Below, piece by piece: positions 41,392 to 50,287 of a stretch of DNA of 64,000 bases. Every line of letters starts with the position of its first letter. Within the stretch, counting starts at the first letter, position 1. The position numbers and the translations under genes are program-made. The notes under the pieces are model-generated. The model did no database searches and was not told where the DNA came from. It was given only the letters and a program-made list of their open reading frames with translations. This DNA comes from Bacteroidales bacterium UBA5342 (GTDB lineage Bacteria > Bacteroidota > Bacteroidia > Bacteroidales > UBA5342), in assembly GCA_002408065.1 (NCBI GenBank), contig DHQI01000106.1, positions 33,527-97,526 on the forward strand, read 5' to 3'.

Positions 41392-44163
41392 ATGAGAAAA
41401 CTTTTCTTTCTACCCTTCCTTCTAATAAGTTTCATCATATCGGCTCAGGTGGTCACCACATCACCAGCCATCCCTACAGCAGGCGATCTTATTACTGTGT
41501 ATTTTCACGCTGATCAAGGTACAGGCGGTTTAGCTGACTATACCGGTGATGTTTATGCTCATATTGGTGTTATTACCTCTGAAAGTAAAGATGGTAGTGA
41601 TTGGAAATATGTAAAAGCAGAGTGGGATGAAAACCGGGAGGACTGTAAGTTGATAAAAGAAAGTGCTAACCTTTATAGTCTGGTGCTTACCCCCGATATT
41701 TATACTTATTTTGGATGCCCTTCAACAGAAACAATTCAGCAAGTGGCCATGGTTTTCCGTGGAGCAACAGGATCTCCTGAAGGAAAAGATACCGGAGGCA
41801 AAGATATTTATGTCGATATTTATGAGGCCGGACTCAATATGTCTTTCGAACGCACCGTGGAATATGTACTTGATGAGCCGGGAGCCTCTGTTGGTTTTAA
41901 GGCCAACGCTTCGGTTGATGCTAAGATGGAAATATTTATAGATGGAGCGCTAAAGAAAACCGAAGCATCGGCTATGAGCATTACTTATACTGAGACCTTT
42001 GCCAGTGCAGGAGATTATCAGGTGATAGCTAAAGCCACTTTGGGCACTCAGGTAGTAAGCGATACCATTGATGTTTGTATACTTGCCACACCGGCTACGG
42101 CTACACGTCCGGCTAGTGTGCAGGATGGTATCAATTACGATAGCAATACCAGTGTGACTTTTGTGTTGCACGCTCCTAATAAAGAGAATGTGCTGATGCT
42201 GGGTGATTTCAACGATTGGATTCCTTCGAATGATTACCTGCTGAAAAAAGACGGTGATTACTGGTGGATTACTATTGATGGATTGACTGCAGGTAAGGAA
42301 TATGCTTTCCAATACTTGGTAGATATGGAGATTGCCATAGCTGATCCGTATTCTGAAAAAGTGTTGGATCCGTGGAATGATAAATGGATTTCTTCTTCTA
42401 CGTATCCGGACCTGATGGCTTATCCTGACGGAAAAGCGGATGGTATAGTGGGTGTTATTCACCCTGGTGCTGGCGAATATCAGTGGGATGTGACAGATTT
42501 TGAAGCACCAACGAACGATAAATTGGTTATTTATGAGCTTCATATCCGCGATTTTGTAGCTTCTCAGGATGTAAAAGACGTTACAAAAGAATTGGATTAT
42601 CTGGATGAACTTGGCGTAACAGCCATCGAGTTGATGCCGGTTAATGAGTTCGAAGGCAATAACAGCTGGGGCTATAACCCTTCGTTCTACTTTGCCAATG
42701 ACAAAAACTACGGGACCTCTGAAGACCTTAAGATTTTTATTGATAGTTGCCATGCCCGTGGTATAGCTGTTGTCATAGATATGGTATTGAACCATTCATT
42801 TTATCAGTCGCCTTTGGTAGGTTTGTATTTCGATGATGAAAATGACCGTCCGGCAGCCGATAATCCTTGGTATAATACGACCTCGCCAAATACCGATTAC
42901 AGCTGGGGTGCTGATTTTAATCATGACTCACCACATACACAGAAATTTGTAGACCGTGTATTAGAATATTGGCTCACAGAATACAAAGTAGACGGTTTTC
43001 GTTTCGACTTTACAAAAGGTTTCACTAATACCAGTGGTAGTGGATGGAGCTACGATGCTTCACGTATTGCTCACCTTAAACGCATTTATGATAATATGCA
43101 GTCGGTTAATCCTGACACATACAATTATATGATTTTAGAACATTTTACCGATAATAATGAAGAAAAAGAATTGGCCAATTATGGTATGATGATATGGGGC
43201 AACAATAACCACGCCTATATGCAATGTGCTATGGGCTATAATACCGATGCCAGCATTGCAAACATCTCGCATAAGAATAAGGGCTGGACTTATCCTAACC
43301 TAGTTGCTTACCAAGAAAGTCACGACGAAGAACGTATGATGTACAAAAGCGTGAAATACGGTAATGCTAATACCGATAAGTCTTATAATATAAAAGATAC
43401 CCTGACTGCATTGGATCGTCAGGAATTGGCTGCGGCCTTTTTCTTAACTGTTCCGGGGCCTAAAATGATATGGCAATTTGGTGAGCTGGGCTATCATTAT
43501 TCTATTGATTATAATGATCGTACAGGAGAGAAGCCTGTGCGTTGGGATTTCTTTGCCGAACCTGACCGCCGCGATGTGTACGATGTATATTCTAAAATCA
43601 ATAAACTACGGGCAAAGTATCCTGTTTTTTCTTCAATGGATTTCTATATTACAGAATCGGGAACAGGGATCGAAGGTTTTTCTAAGCGCATCAATATCTA
43701 TCACGAAAGTGCTAATGTGGCTGTGATTGGTAACTTCGATGTGGTGCCACAATGGGTTCAGCCCAACTTTGCTTCTACAGGTACTTGGTACGAATTTTTC
43801 TCAGGCGAGGAAATCAACGTAAGCAGCACCGATATGGGCATAGAATTGCAGCCCGGCGAATACAAACTTTACTCAACTGTAAAGATGACCGTAGAGCAAG
43901 GAGAGGTAGAGTTACCGGTCGAGGAAGTGGAAGAAATGAACTTTGTGGTCTTCCCAAATCCTTCATCTGATGAAATATATGTTGAGGCCGACCAAACAAT
44001 TTCCACGGTAAGTCTGTTTACTTTGTCAGGAAATCGGATAGTACATAAAAATGTACATAGTTCTAATACTCAAGTTAGTGTTTCCCATTTACCTGTAGGC
44101 ACTTACCTATTACGCATCGAAAACGAGAATGTGCCGGTATTCAAAACCGTTATTGTCAAGTAA
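41392..44163 (+). CDS. Secreted GH13 alpha-amylase-type enzyme with T9SS sorting domain
   Basis: Extracellular starch-active enzyme. Order: signal peptide (1-18), N-terminal beta domain, an Ig-like segment, a CBM48-like starch module (VTFVLHAPNKENVLMLGDFNDW), the GH13 barrel (about 375-700), and a type IX C-terminal domain (about 845-923: VFPNPSSDEIYVEAD to FKTVIVK). Catalytic residues are visible: nucleophile Asp539 in DGFRFDF, acid Glu583 in MILEHF, and Asp645 in ESHDEE. 923 residues. A LacI-type operator lies upstream. The CBM48-like front also suggests branching or debranching specificity is possible; exact activity is not settled. Confidence 0.93.
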   Translation: MRKLFFLPFLLISFIISAQVVTTSPAIPTAGDLITVYFHADQGTGGLADYTGDVYAHIGVITSESKDGSDWKYVKAEWDENREDCKLIKESANLYSLVLTPDIYTYFGCPSTETIQQVAMVFRGATGSPEGKDTGGKDIYVDIYEAGLNMSFERTVEYVLDEPGASVGFKANASVDAKMEIFIDGALKKTEASAMSITYTETFASAGDYQVIAKATLGTQVVSDTIDVCILATPATATRPASVQDGINYDSNTSVTFVLHAPNKENVLMLGDFNDWIPSNDYLLKKDGDYWWITIDGLTAGKEYAFQYLVDMEIAIADPYSEKVLDPWNDKWISSSTYPDLMAYPDGKADGIVGVIHPGAGEYQWDVTDFEAPTNDKLVIYELHIRDFVASQDVKDVTKELDYLDELGVTAIELMPVNEFEGNNSWGYNPSFYFANDKNYGTSEDLKIFIDSCHARGIAVVIDMVLNHSFYQSPLVGLYFDDENDRPAADNPWYNTTSPNTDYSWGADFNHDSPHTQKFVDRVLEYWLTEYKVDGFRFDFTKGFTNTSGSGWSYDASRIAHLKRIYDNMQSVNPDTYNYMILEHFTDNNEEKELANYGMMIWGNNNHAYMQCAMGYNTDASIANISHKNKGWTYPNLVAYQESHDEERMMYKSVKYGNANTDKSYNIKDTLTALDRQELAAAFFLTVPGPKMIWQFGELGYHYSIDYNDRTGEKPVRWDFFAEPDRRDVYDVYSKINKLRAKYPVFSSMDFYITESGTGIEGFSKRINIYHESANVAVIGNFDVVPQWVQPNFASTGTWYEFFSGEEINVSSTDMGIELQPGEYKLYSTVKMTVEQGEVELPVEEVEEMNFVVFPNPSSDEIYVEADQTISTVSLFTLSGNRIVHKNVHSSNTQVSVSHLPVGTYLLRIENENVPVFKTVIVK

Positions 44164-44235
44164 AATATAAGGTCGGGGCTTTGTCCCGCATTGTTTCGAC
44201 CTCAATTTATTTTTTAACTTATTAAAACCAACGTT

Positions 44236-45204
44236 ATGAAAAAATTAATACTATTTATTGCAGTTTCTTTGTTTGTTCTATCTGCTAATGCGGAATATTT
44301 AAGGGGAGGCTTTAATGGCTGGGATACATCTTTTGAGTTTAGTTCAGGTGATAGCTTTATTGAATATACATTTCAGTATTCAGGAACCACAGGTAGTGTT
44401 GGTTTCAAAATAGATGAAACTGGTGATTGGAGTAATCAATGGGGTGGGAATGTGACAGCTGTTGTTAATACTTCTAAAGGTAAAGTTACTAAAGGTTGGG
44501 GTGATGCATCAATAGACTTGACAGATACTAAGCATTATACTTTCAAATTAGGAGGAGAATCCGGTTGGACAGATAGAGATTTGATTGTTTTCGAAACAGA
44601 TGCCACGCCTGTATCTATTGTCTCAGTAACGGATGATTCTATTTCTGCTACATCTGATCTAACAGTAACTATTACTTTAGATGCTAACCATACGCAGGAT
44701 ACTGTTTACTTACGATACACCACTGATAGCTGGAGTACAAGTACTTTTATGAAAGCTTCCAAAACGGCTGATATGACTTATCAAGCTACTATTTCATCAA
44801 TTGCAGAAAGTGCTACTGTTAATTATTATGTGATGACTTCATCTTTCCCACAGGCAACTTTGGAGTCTTCGCCTGATGAATATTTCTTGAAACGTAATAC
44901 AAATAATGGTGCTAACTACAGCTATACTGCGCCGACAGTAACCCAGTTACAAGATATTAAAACAGCTGGTTTCGATGTTATGGTTAATCATAAATCCATT
45001 CGTTTAGCCTTAGCTTCTGATATAGCACAATATGCCAATGTTTCAGTTATTTCATTGTCTGGTCAATTACAATCTTCCCGTAGTTATTCATTGGTATCAG
45101 GACAAAACAATATTGACCTACCACAAACATTCAATAGCGGCATTTACATAGTCGCTGTACAAATGGGCGAAACCCGCTTAGTAAAAAAAGTAGCTATCAG
45201 ATAA
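44236..45204 (+). CDS. Small T9SS-exported protein with CBM-like N-terminus
   Basis: Not assigned to a known family. A signal peptide (MKKLILFIAVSLFVLSANA) is followed by a beta module starting YLRGGFNGWDTSFEF, reminiscent of the FNGWD loop of starch-binding modules. A second beta domain (about 130-215: VYLRYTTDSWSTSTFM, VNYYVMTSSF) recalls CBM25/26-type folds. The C-terminal 75 residues resemble a type A sorting domain (VSVISLSGQL, NSGIYIVAVQMGETRLVKKVAIR). 322 residues, no catalytic motif seen. Lying next to the exported GH13, it is probably a starch-binding surface or secreted accessory protein. Confidence 0.7.
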   Translation: MKKLILFIAVSLFVLSANAEYLRGGFNGWDTSFEFSSGDSFIEYTFQYSGTTGSVGFKIDETGDWSNQWGGNVTAVVNTSKGKVTKGWGDASIDLTDTKHYTFKLGGESGWTDRDLIVFETDATPVSIVSVTDDSISATSDLTVTITLDANHTQDTVYLRYTTDSWSTSTFMKASKTADMTYQATISSIAESATVNYYVMTSSFPQATLESSPDEYFLKRNTNNGANYSYTAPTVTQLQDIKTAGFDVMVNHKSIRLALASDIAQYANVSVISLSGQLQSSRSYSLVSGQNNIDLPQTFNSGIYIVAVQMGETRLVKKVAIR

Positions 45205-45222
45205 TACAACTTGTAGAATGTT

Positions 45223-45240
45223 CGACCCCATCGAGGGTCG
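45223..45240. repeat. CGACCC hairpin
   Basis: CGACCC and GGGTCG pair with a 6-nt loop. Similar TTCGACCC words occur at 54640-54650 and in the gap after the GH13 gene (44171-44200). Confidence 0.5.
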
Positions 45241-45466
45241 CACAAGTATCAATTTTCTGAGCAATCGGGAAAGGCGTGAAAAAAAATGACGAAGAACAGA
45301 TTCGTGCAAAATTCGTGTCAATTGGTGGATAACATTAAGACGAAGATCAACTCAGCGTATCTCTGCTCCTTTGCGAAGCTCAGCGTTACAACTAATGTGT
45401 CGCAGACACAAAGCAATCGTTTTCGTACAAATGCACAGTTTTTATAGTTTTTAGTTAGATTAGGGG

Positions 45467-45507
45467 AAAAGAGGTGTTGGGTTTTAGGATCAGGCACCTC
45501 TTTTTTT
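45467..45507 (+). terminator. Rho-independent terminator upstream of susC
   Basis: AAAAGAGGTG pairs with CACCTCTTTT and runs into T residues. It probably ends the GH13/CBM-like transcription unit. Confidence 0.82.
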
Positions 45508-45594
45508 AGCATCTCCCCAAAAAGACGACATAGAACGAAGTTTCGAAAACTTTATTGTGTTGATAGATTGTCTTTTGTGATAAATATTCCTAAC

Positions 45595-45617
45595 ACAAAC
45601 GTTTGCGGAGATTTTTG
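45595..45617. promoter_or_regulatory. Putative LacI operator, site 3 (susC)
   Basis: ACAAACGTTTGC (45595-45606) plus the extension GGAGATTTTTGC. The centre (45600/45601) is 62 nt upstream of the start of the -7 box (45662), the same as at site 2. Confidence 0.82.
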
Positions 45618-45661
45618 CAGAAATGCCCTTGTTTTTATTCGTGGATGTAATATCTGCGTAT

Positions 45662-45669
45662 TAATTTTG
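45662..45669 (+). promoter_or_regulatory. susC -7 box (TAATTTTG)
   Basis: Exact TAnnTTTG match without a -33 TTTG. An imperfect dyad AACAGAT...ATCTGTT follows at 45680-45700 in the leader. Confidence 0.65.
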
Positions 45670-45745
45670 AGAAAAATTTAACAGATATGTAACATCTGTT
45701 GAAGGAAAAATCTTATTACAACCCAAATTATTTAATAGAATCCTT

Positions 45746-48712
45746 ATGAAGAGAGTGAGATTTACTTTGAGATTTTCGACGCTCCTGGCTTTTTTAGCAG
45801 CAACGCTAATAGCCTCGGCGCAGAGTCTTACTGTGACTGGTACAGTCATAGATAAAGATAATGATGAACCCTTGATTGGAGTTAATGTTTTAACTCAAGC
45901 GGGTGATGGTACTATTACTGATATAGATGGTAATTTTAGTCTGTCAGTAAATGAAGGTGATCAGTTGACAGTTAGTTTTATAGGTTATAAAGCACAAACA
46001 GTGACTGTCTCTTCTGAAGAGAAACTGACTATTTATTTAGAAAGTGATGTTGAGCTTCTTGGTGAAGTGATTGCCATAGGTTATGGTGTTCAGAAAAAAG
46101 AAGACAAAACTGGTGCGGTAGCACAGATTAAAGCTGAAGAGCTTAATGGCGGTGCTATTACTGATGCAATGCAGTCTATTCAAGGGAAAAGTGCAGGTGT
46201 GATGGTGACCAAAAAAGGTGGTGACCCCAATGCTGGATATTCCGTTAAGATTCGTGGTGCTGCAGGCTTCGACTCAAATACTGAGCCTTTATATGTAATT
46301 GATGGTGTTGCAGGTGTTGATCCAACAACTGTTGCTCCGGAAGATATTGAAACTTTTAATATTCTTAAAGATGCCGCGTCTACAGCAATCTATGGTTCAC
46401 GAGGTTCTAATGGTGTTGTTATTATTACAACTAAAAGAGGTAAGAAAACTGACGATGGTAGCATTGGTAATGTTCAGTTCAATGCAAAGATGACTTTTGA
46501 TCAAGTGGCCAAGCGTTTAGACTTATTGTCTGCAGATGAATTGAGAGCTTTTTCAGATGAGAATAGCCTAAATATGGTTGATGGTGGTGCTGATACAGAT
46601 TGGCAGGATGAAATATTCCGTAATGGTTTCTCTCAGAACTATAATATTAATTTTTCTGGTGCTACAGATAAAAGCTCTTATTATGCTTCAGTTACTCAAT
46701 CGGATTGGGAAGGTGTACTTAGAGGTACAGCAAAACAAAGAACTATTGCTAAAGTAAATCTTTCACATAAAGCATTAGATGATCGTTTGACATTGTCAGG
46801 TAGTATGTCTCAAACATTTGAACAAAATGACTACGAGAGCTATAATGCATATAATAAGGAAGATATACTTTATCAAGCGTACTCTCGAAATCCAACAGAT
46901 CCTGTGAAAAATGCTGATGGAACTTTCTATAAGACAACACGTGAATTTAATTATGAAAATCCAATAGCTACAATAGAAGGTATTGATAATACGCGTGATG
47001 CAAAACGATTTTTTGGAAACTTTAAGGCTGATTTGGAGATCATTGATGGCTTAATAGCATCAGCTAATGCATCCTATATCAGGGATGATAATGAAAGTTA
47101 TTATTTTAGACCTAAAGGTTTGTATGCTACAGCTGATAATGGATCTGCTAATCGTGAGTATAAAAATGGTTCTCAGAAGATGCTTGAATCAACAATTAAT
47201 TACGTTAAAACTATTGATAATATACATAATCTAAATTTAATAGGTGGTTATTCTTGGCAAGAGTACAACTATGATGGATTTAATGCAGGAGGGGAAAATC
47301 CTCAATCAAATGAAATTGGAGCTGATAACTTAGGAGGTACTTTGCTTGATGTTACAAGAAATAACATTGGCTCTTATCGGGGAATGTGGCGTTTGATTGG
47401 ATTCTTTGGCCGTGCTCAGTATAATTATATGTCAAAATATTACGCATCAGCTTCAGTACGTAGAGATGGTTCTACTAAATTTGGAGAGAATAACAAGTGG
47501 GGATGGTTCCCAACTGCAGCTTTAGGTTGGACAATGTCCAGAGAACCATTCTTAGAAGATGTGGATTGGATTGACAACCTTAAGTTAAGAGCTAGTTATG
47601 GTGTTTCTGGTAATCAAGAGATTGGGGAATATCGTTCGCAGAGTTTATATCAAGCTTCTGGTGTAGCAATTAACCCCGAAACAGGTCAACAGGTTGTAAC
47701 CTTTGGTCCGGCTTGGAATAATAACCCAGACTTAAAATGGGAGAAAACGAGTGAAGTCAATGTTGGTATTGATTATGCATTTATTAATAGTAAAATTAGT
47801 GGATCTCTTGAGTTGTACCAAAAAGTAACAACAGACTTGCTAGGTTCTTACACCGTTCCTGTTCCCCCAAATTTGTCAGATAGAACTTTTGCAAATTCAG
47901 GTTCTTTACAAAATACTGGTGTAGAGTTTAATGTGCAATATTATGCAATAGATAATACTAATTTTAAATGGAAAACAACTCTGAATGCATCACATAATAC
48001 ACAGATTATGACCGATCTTGGTGACTATGCTCCTGAAGATGGTCTGATGAAGGAGGGATTCTTATCGATGCGGGGGATGATTGGTAACCAGAATTATGTT
48101 ACAGGGGTAATGGTTGATGAATCACTTGGTTCATTTTACTTGCCTGAATACAGAGGCTTATCCAGTGATGGTGCATTCTTATATACATCAACTTCCGGTG
48201 GTGTAACCCGAGAATTGAGTAGTGCGCAGCGTACAATTGTTGGAACTGCATTGCCTTACTTAGAATTAGGATGGACGAACAATTTTACCCTTTATAAGAA
48301 TTGGTCTTTAGATTTCTCATTAAGAGCATTGTTGGGTAATGATGTGTATAATGCAACAAGAATGTTCTTTGATTACCCAGGTAATATTCCTAACTTGAAT
48401 GGTTCTCAAGATGCCATTGACTGGTACAATGAAGGTCGGACAAATCCGCCTGCCATTGCAGATATGTATGTTGAGGATGCCTCTTTCTTACGTTTGGATT
48501 TTATTCAGTTGACTTATGATTTTGATATGGGAGATGTAGAGCTGGTGAAAAGCTTGAAAGCATTTGTTTCAGGAAATAATTTGTTAACAATTACAGGTTA
48601 TTCAGGTGTCGATCCTGAAACAACAATGAGTGGTAAATCATTTGGAATAGACCAGTTTAATGTTTATCCCAAAACGAGAAATGTAACCTTTGGTTTGTCA
48701 GCTACTTTTTAA
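45746..48712 (+). CDS. SusC/RagA-family TonB-dependent outer-membrane transporter
   Basis: Outer-membrane pore that takes up malto-oligosaccharides with the SusD-like lid encoded next. Signal peptide ending SAQ, a carboxypeptidase-regulatory-like domain (about 28-105: VTGTVIDKDNDEPLIGVNVL), TonB-box region (VIAIGYGVQKKEDKTGAV), plug (IQGKSAGVMVTKKGG, VKIRGAAGF, DPTTVAPEDIETFNILKDAA, YGSRGSNGVVIITTKRG), then a 22-strand barrel ending TRNVTFGLSATF. 988 residues. Expression is probably controlled through the upstream LacI-type operator. Confidence 0.96.
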   Translation: MKRVRFTLRFSTLLAFLAATLIASAQSLTVTGTVIDKDNDEPLIGVNVLTQAGDGTITDIDGNFSLSVNEGDQLTVSFIGYKAQTVTVSSEEKLTIYLESDVELLGEVIAIGYGVQKKEDKTGAVAQIKAEELNGGAITDAMQSIQGKSAGVMVTKKGGDPNAGYSVKIRGAAGFDSNTEPLYVIDGVAGVDPTTVAPEDIETFNILKDAASTAIYGSRGSNGVVIITTKRGKKTDDGSIGNVQFNAKMTFDQVAKRLDLLSADELRAFSDENSLNMVDGGADTDWQDEIFRNGFSQNYNINFSGATDKSSYYASVTQSDWEGVLRGTAKQRTIAKVNLSHKALDDRLTLSGSMSQTFEQNDYESYNAYNKEDILYQAYSRNPTDPVKNADGTFYKTTREFNYENPIATIEGIDNTRDAKRFFGNFKADLEIIDGLIASANASYIRDDNESYYFRPKGLYATADNGSANREYKNGSQKMLESTINYVKTIDNIHNLNLIGGYSWQEYNYDGFNAGGENPQSNEIGADNLGGTLLDVTRNNIGSYRGMWRLIGFFGRAQYNYMSKYYASASVRRDGSTKFGENNKWGWFPTAALGWTMSREPFLEDVDWIDNLKLRASYGVSGNQEIGEYRSQSLYQASGVAINPETGQQVVTFGPAWNNNPDLKWEKTSEVNVGIDYAFINSKISGSLELYQKVTTDLLGSYTVPVPPNLSDRTFANSGSLQNTGVEFNVQYYAIDNTNFKWKTTLNASHNTQIMTDLGDYAPEDGLMKEGFLSMRGMIGNQNYVTGVMVDESLGSFYLPEYRGLSSDGAFLYTSTSGGVTRELSSAQRTIVGTALPYLELGWTNNFTLYKNWSLDFSLRALLGNDVYNATRMFFDYPGNIPNLNGSQDAIDWYNEGRTNPPAIADMYVEDASFLRLDFIQLTYDFDMGDVELVKSLKAFVSGNNLLTITGYSGVDPETTMSGKSFGIDQFNVYPKTRNVTFGLSATF

Positions 48713-48739
48713 TTATTTAAGTTTTAAAAACAAATTACG

Positions 48740-50233
48740 ATGAAAAAGTTATTATATATACTATCAATCATAATGATGTCGGTAGCTTGTACTGACCTCA
48801 CAGAAGAAGTGTATGATAAGTTGCCTTCTGATGTATATCCTGAAAATGAAGAGCAAGTTGCAGGTTTGGCAGTAGATGCCTATGCAAAGATGAAAGATCT
48901 GGTTGATGATGCCGGGTGGTGGTTTTTAGCACAGGAAACGACCTCTGACGAATTAGTTTTTCCTACAAGGGATACGGATTGGGATGATGGTGGTAAATGG
49001 CGTGTATTACATCAGCATGCTTGGACTAATGATGTGGATGCTGTAAATTCTATGTGGGGAAATATATTTGGTGCAGTTACACGATGTAATCAGATTGTTG
49101 ATCAGATGAATCAAATGCCTCAATCAGATTTGATAGATGCAAAGATTATGGAAGTTGAGACTATGCGTTCATTTTACTATTATTTGTTGATGGATAACTA
49201 TGGCCCGATTCCATATTTAACTTCGGCAGAAGATGTGCCTGAACAACCCTTCCGATTGAATAGAACAGAGGTGTTTAATAATATTACAACTCAACTTGAA
49301 GAGGCATTGCCTGCACTTAAAGCAATAGATAATAAATATATGGCTACAAGGTATATGGCATATTCTCTTTTAGCAAAGTTGTATATGAATGCAGAAGTTT
49401 ACACTGGAACAGCTCAAAATGGTAAGGCTGAAGCTTATGTCGATTCTGTTTTAGCAGGCCCATATTCTTTAGAATCTAATGTGATGGCACCTTTTGTTAC
49501 AGATAACTCAAGTTCTTCTGAAATAATCTTCTCTATTCCTTATGATGAAGATGATTTTCAGGGATTCAGAATTCATATGCGTTCATTGCACTATAATTCA
49601 AATCTAACTTATGATATGAATGTTGGCCCTTGGAATGGCTGTGCTGTAGTTAAAGACTTTTATGATTTATATGAAGCAACAGATGCACGGAAATCATATT
49701 TTCTGGAAGGGCCACAAACTGACTCAAAAGGGCAGCCAATCATGTGGGAGCCGGAAAAGGATGTTCAGATACAATTGGATTTAAACCCTGTTATTCCAGC
49801 TTTGCAAATGAATACATCGGATAATACGCCTGCTGAAATTAAGGCTTCTGGTGCCAGAGTTGTGAAATATGAAATAGCTAAAGGTGCAAAAGAAAATCTA
49901 AGCAATGATTTCGTTCTTTTCCGTTTGACAGACTTTATGCTTATGAAGGCCGAATTAGTTCTTTTGAGAGGTGGAAATGCTGATGATTATGTTAATCCTC
50001 TACGAGTTAGAGCAGGTGTTGGAGAATATGCGGGTTTAACACTTGACGAACTTAAGAACGAACGTGGACGTGAGATGTTCTTAGAGGGCCATCGTAGGCA
50101 AGATCTAATTAGATGGGGGGACTTTACCAAAGCTTGGTGGGAAAAAGATGCCAGTACAGCTGAAAGAACAATATTTCCAGTGCCTAAGTGGGCTTCTGAT
50201 GCCAATCCAAATTTGCTAGAAGATCCAATGTAA
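48740..50233 (+). CDS. SusD/RagB-family surface glycan-binding lipoprotein
   Basis: Cell-surface lipoprotein that caps the SusC-like pore and binds starch chains. The signal ends MMSVACTDL with the lipidated Cys at 17. TPR-like helices and SusD blocks are visible (VETMRSFYYYLLMDNYGPIPYL, LAKLYMNAEVYTG, FRLTDFMLMKAELVLLRGG, NERGREMFLEGHRRQDLIRWG, IFPVPKWASDANPNLLEDP). 497 residues, starting 27 bp after the susC stop, the usual transcription unit. Confidence 0.96.
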   Translation: MKKLLYILSIIMMSVACTDLTEEVYDKLPSDVYPENEEQVAGLAVDAYAKMKDLVDDAGWWFLAQETTSDELVFPTRDTDWDDGGKWRVLHQHAWTNDVDAVNSMWGNIFGAVTRCNQIVDQMNQMPQSDLIDAKIMEVETMRSFYYYLLMDNYGPIPYLTSAEDVPEQPFRLNRTEVFNNITTQLEEALPALKAIDNKYMATRYMAYSLLAKLYMNAEVYTGTAQNGKAEAYVDSVLAGPYSLESNVMAPFVTDNSSSSEIIFSIPYDEDDFQGFRIHMRSLHYNSNLTYDMNVGPWNGCAVVKDFYDLYEATDARKSYFLEGPQTDSKGQPIMWEPEKDVQIQLDLNPVIPALQMNTSDNTPAEIKASGARVVKYEIAKGAKENLSNDFVLFRLTDFMLMKAELVLLRGGNADDYVNPLRVRAGVGEYAGLTLDELKNERGREMFLEGHRRQDLIRWGDFTKAWWEKDASTAERTIFPVPKWASDANPNLLEDPM

Positions 50234-50287
50234 ATGAGTTTAACCCTATAGCCTTAAATCCAGGTTATTATATTTATTAACTAAAAA

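Larger units (their letters stand above)
45205..45745. other. Intergenic control region before susC
   Basis: 541 bp without a gene. Contains a CGACCC...GGGTCG hairpin (45223-45240), a terminator (45467-45507), the LacI-type site 3, a -7 box and a dyad near 45680-45700. The stretch 45335-45400 carries words like CTTTGCGAAGCTCAGCGTTA that resemble the flank after trpA. Confidence 0.7.

Noticed and set aside
41950..42795. Minus-strand open frame of 281 codons opposite the exported GH13 gene
   Set aside because: Shadow of a well-supported gene; low-complexity basic/hydrophobic translation and no recognisable motif.
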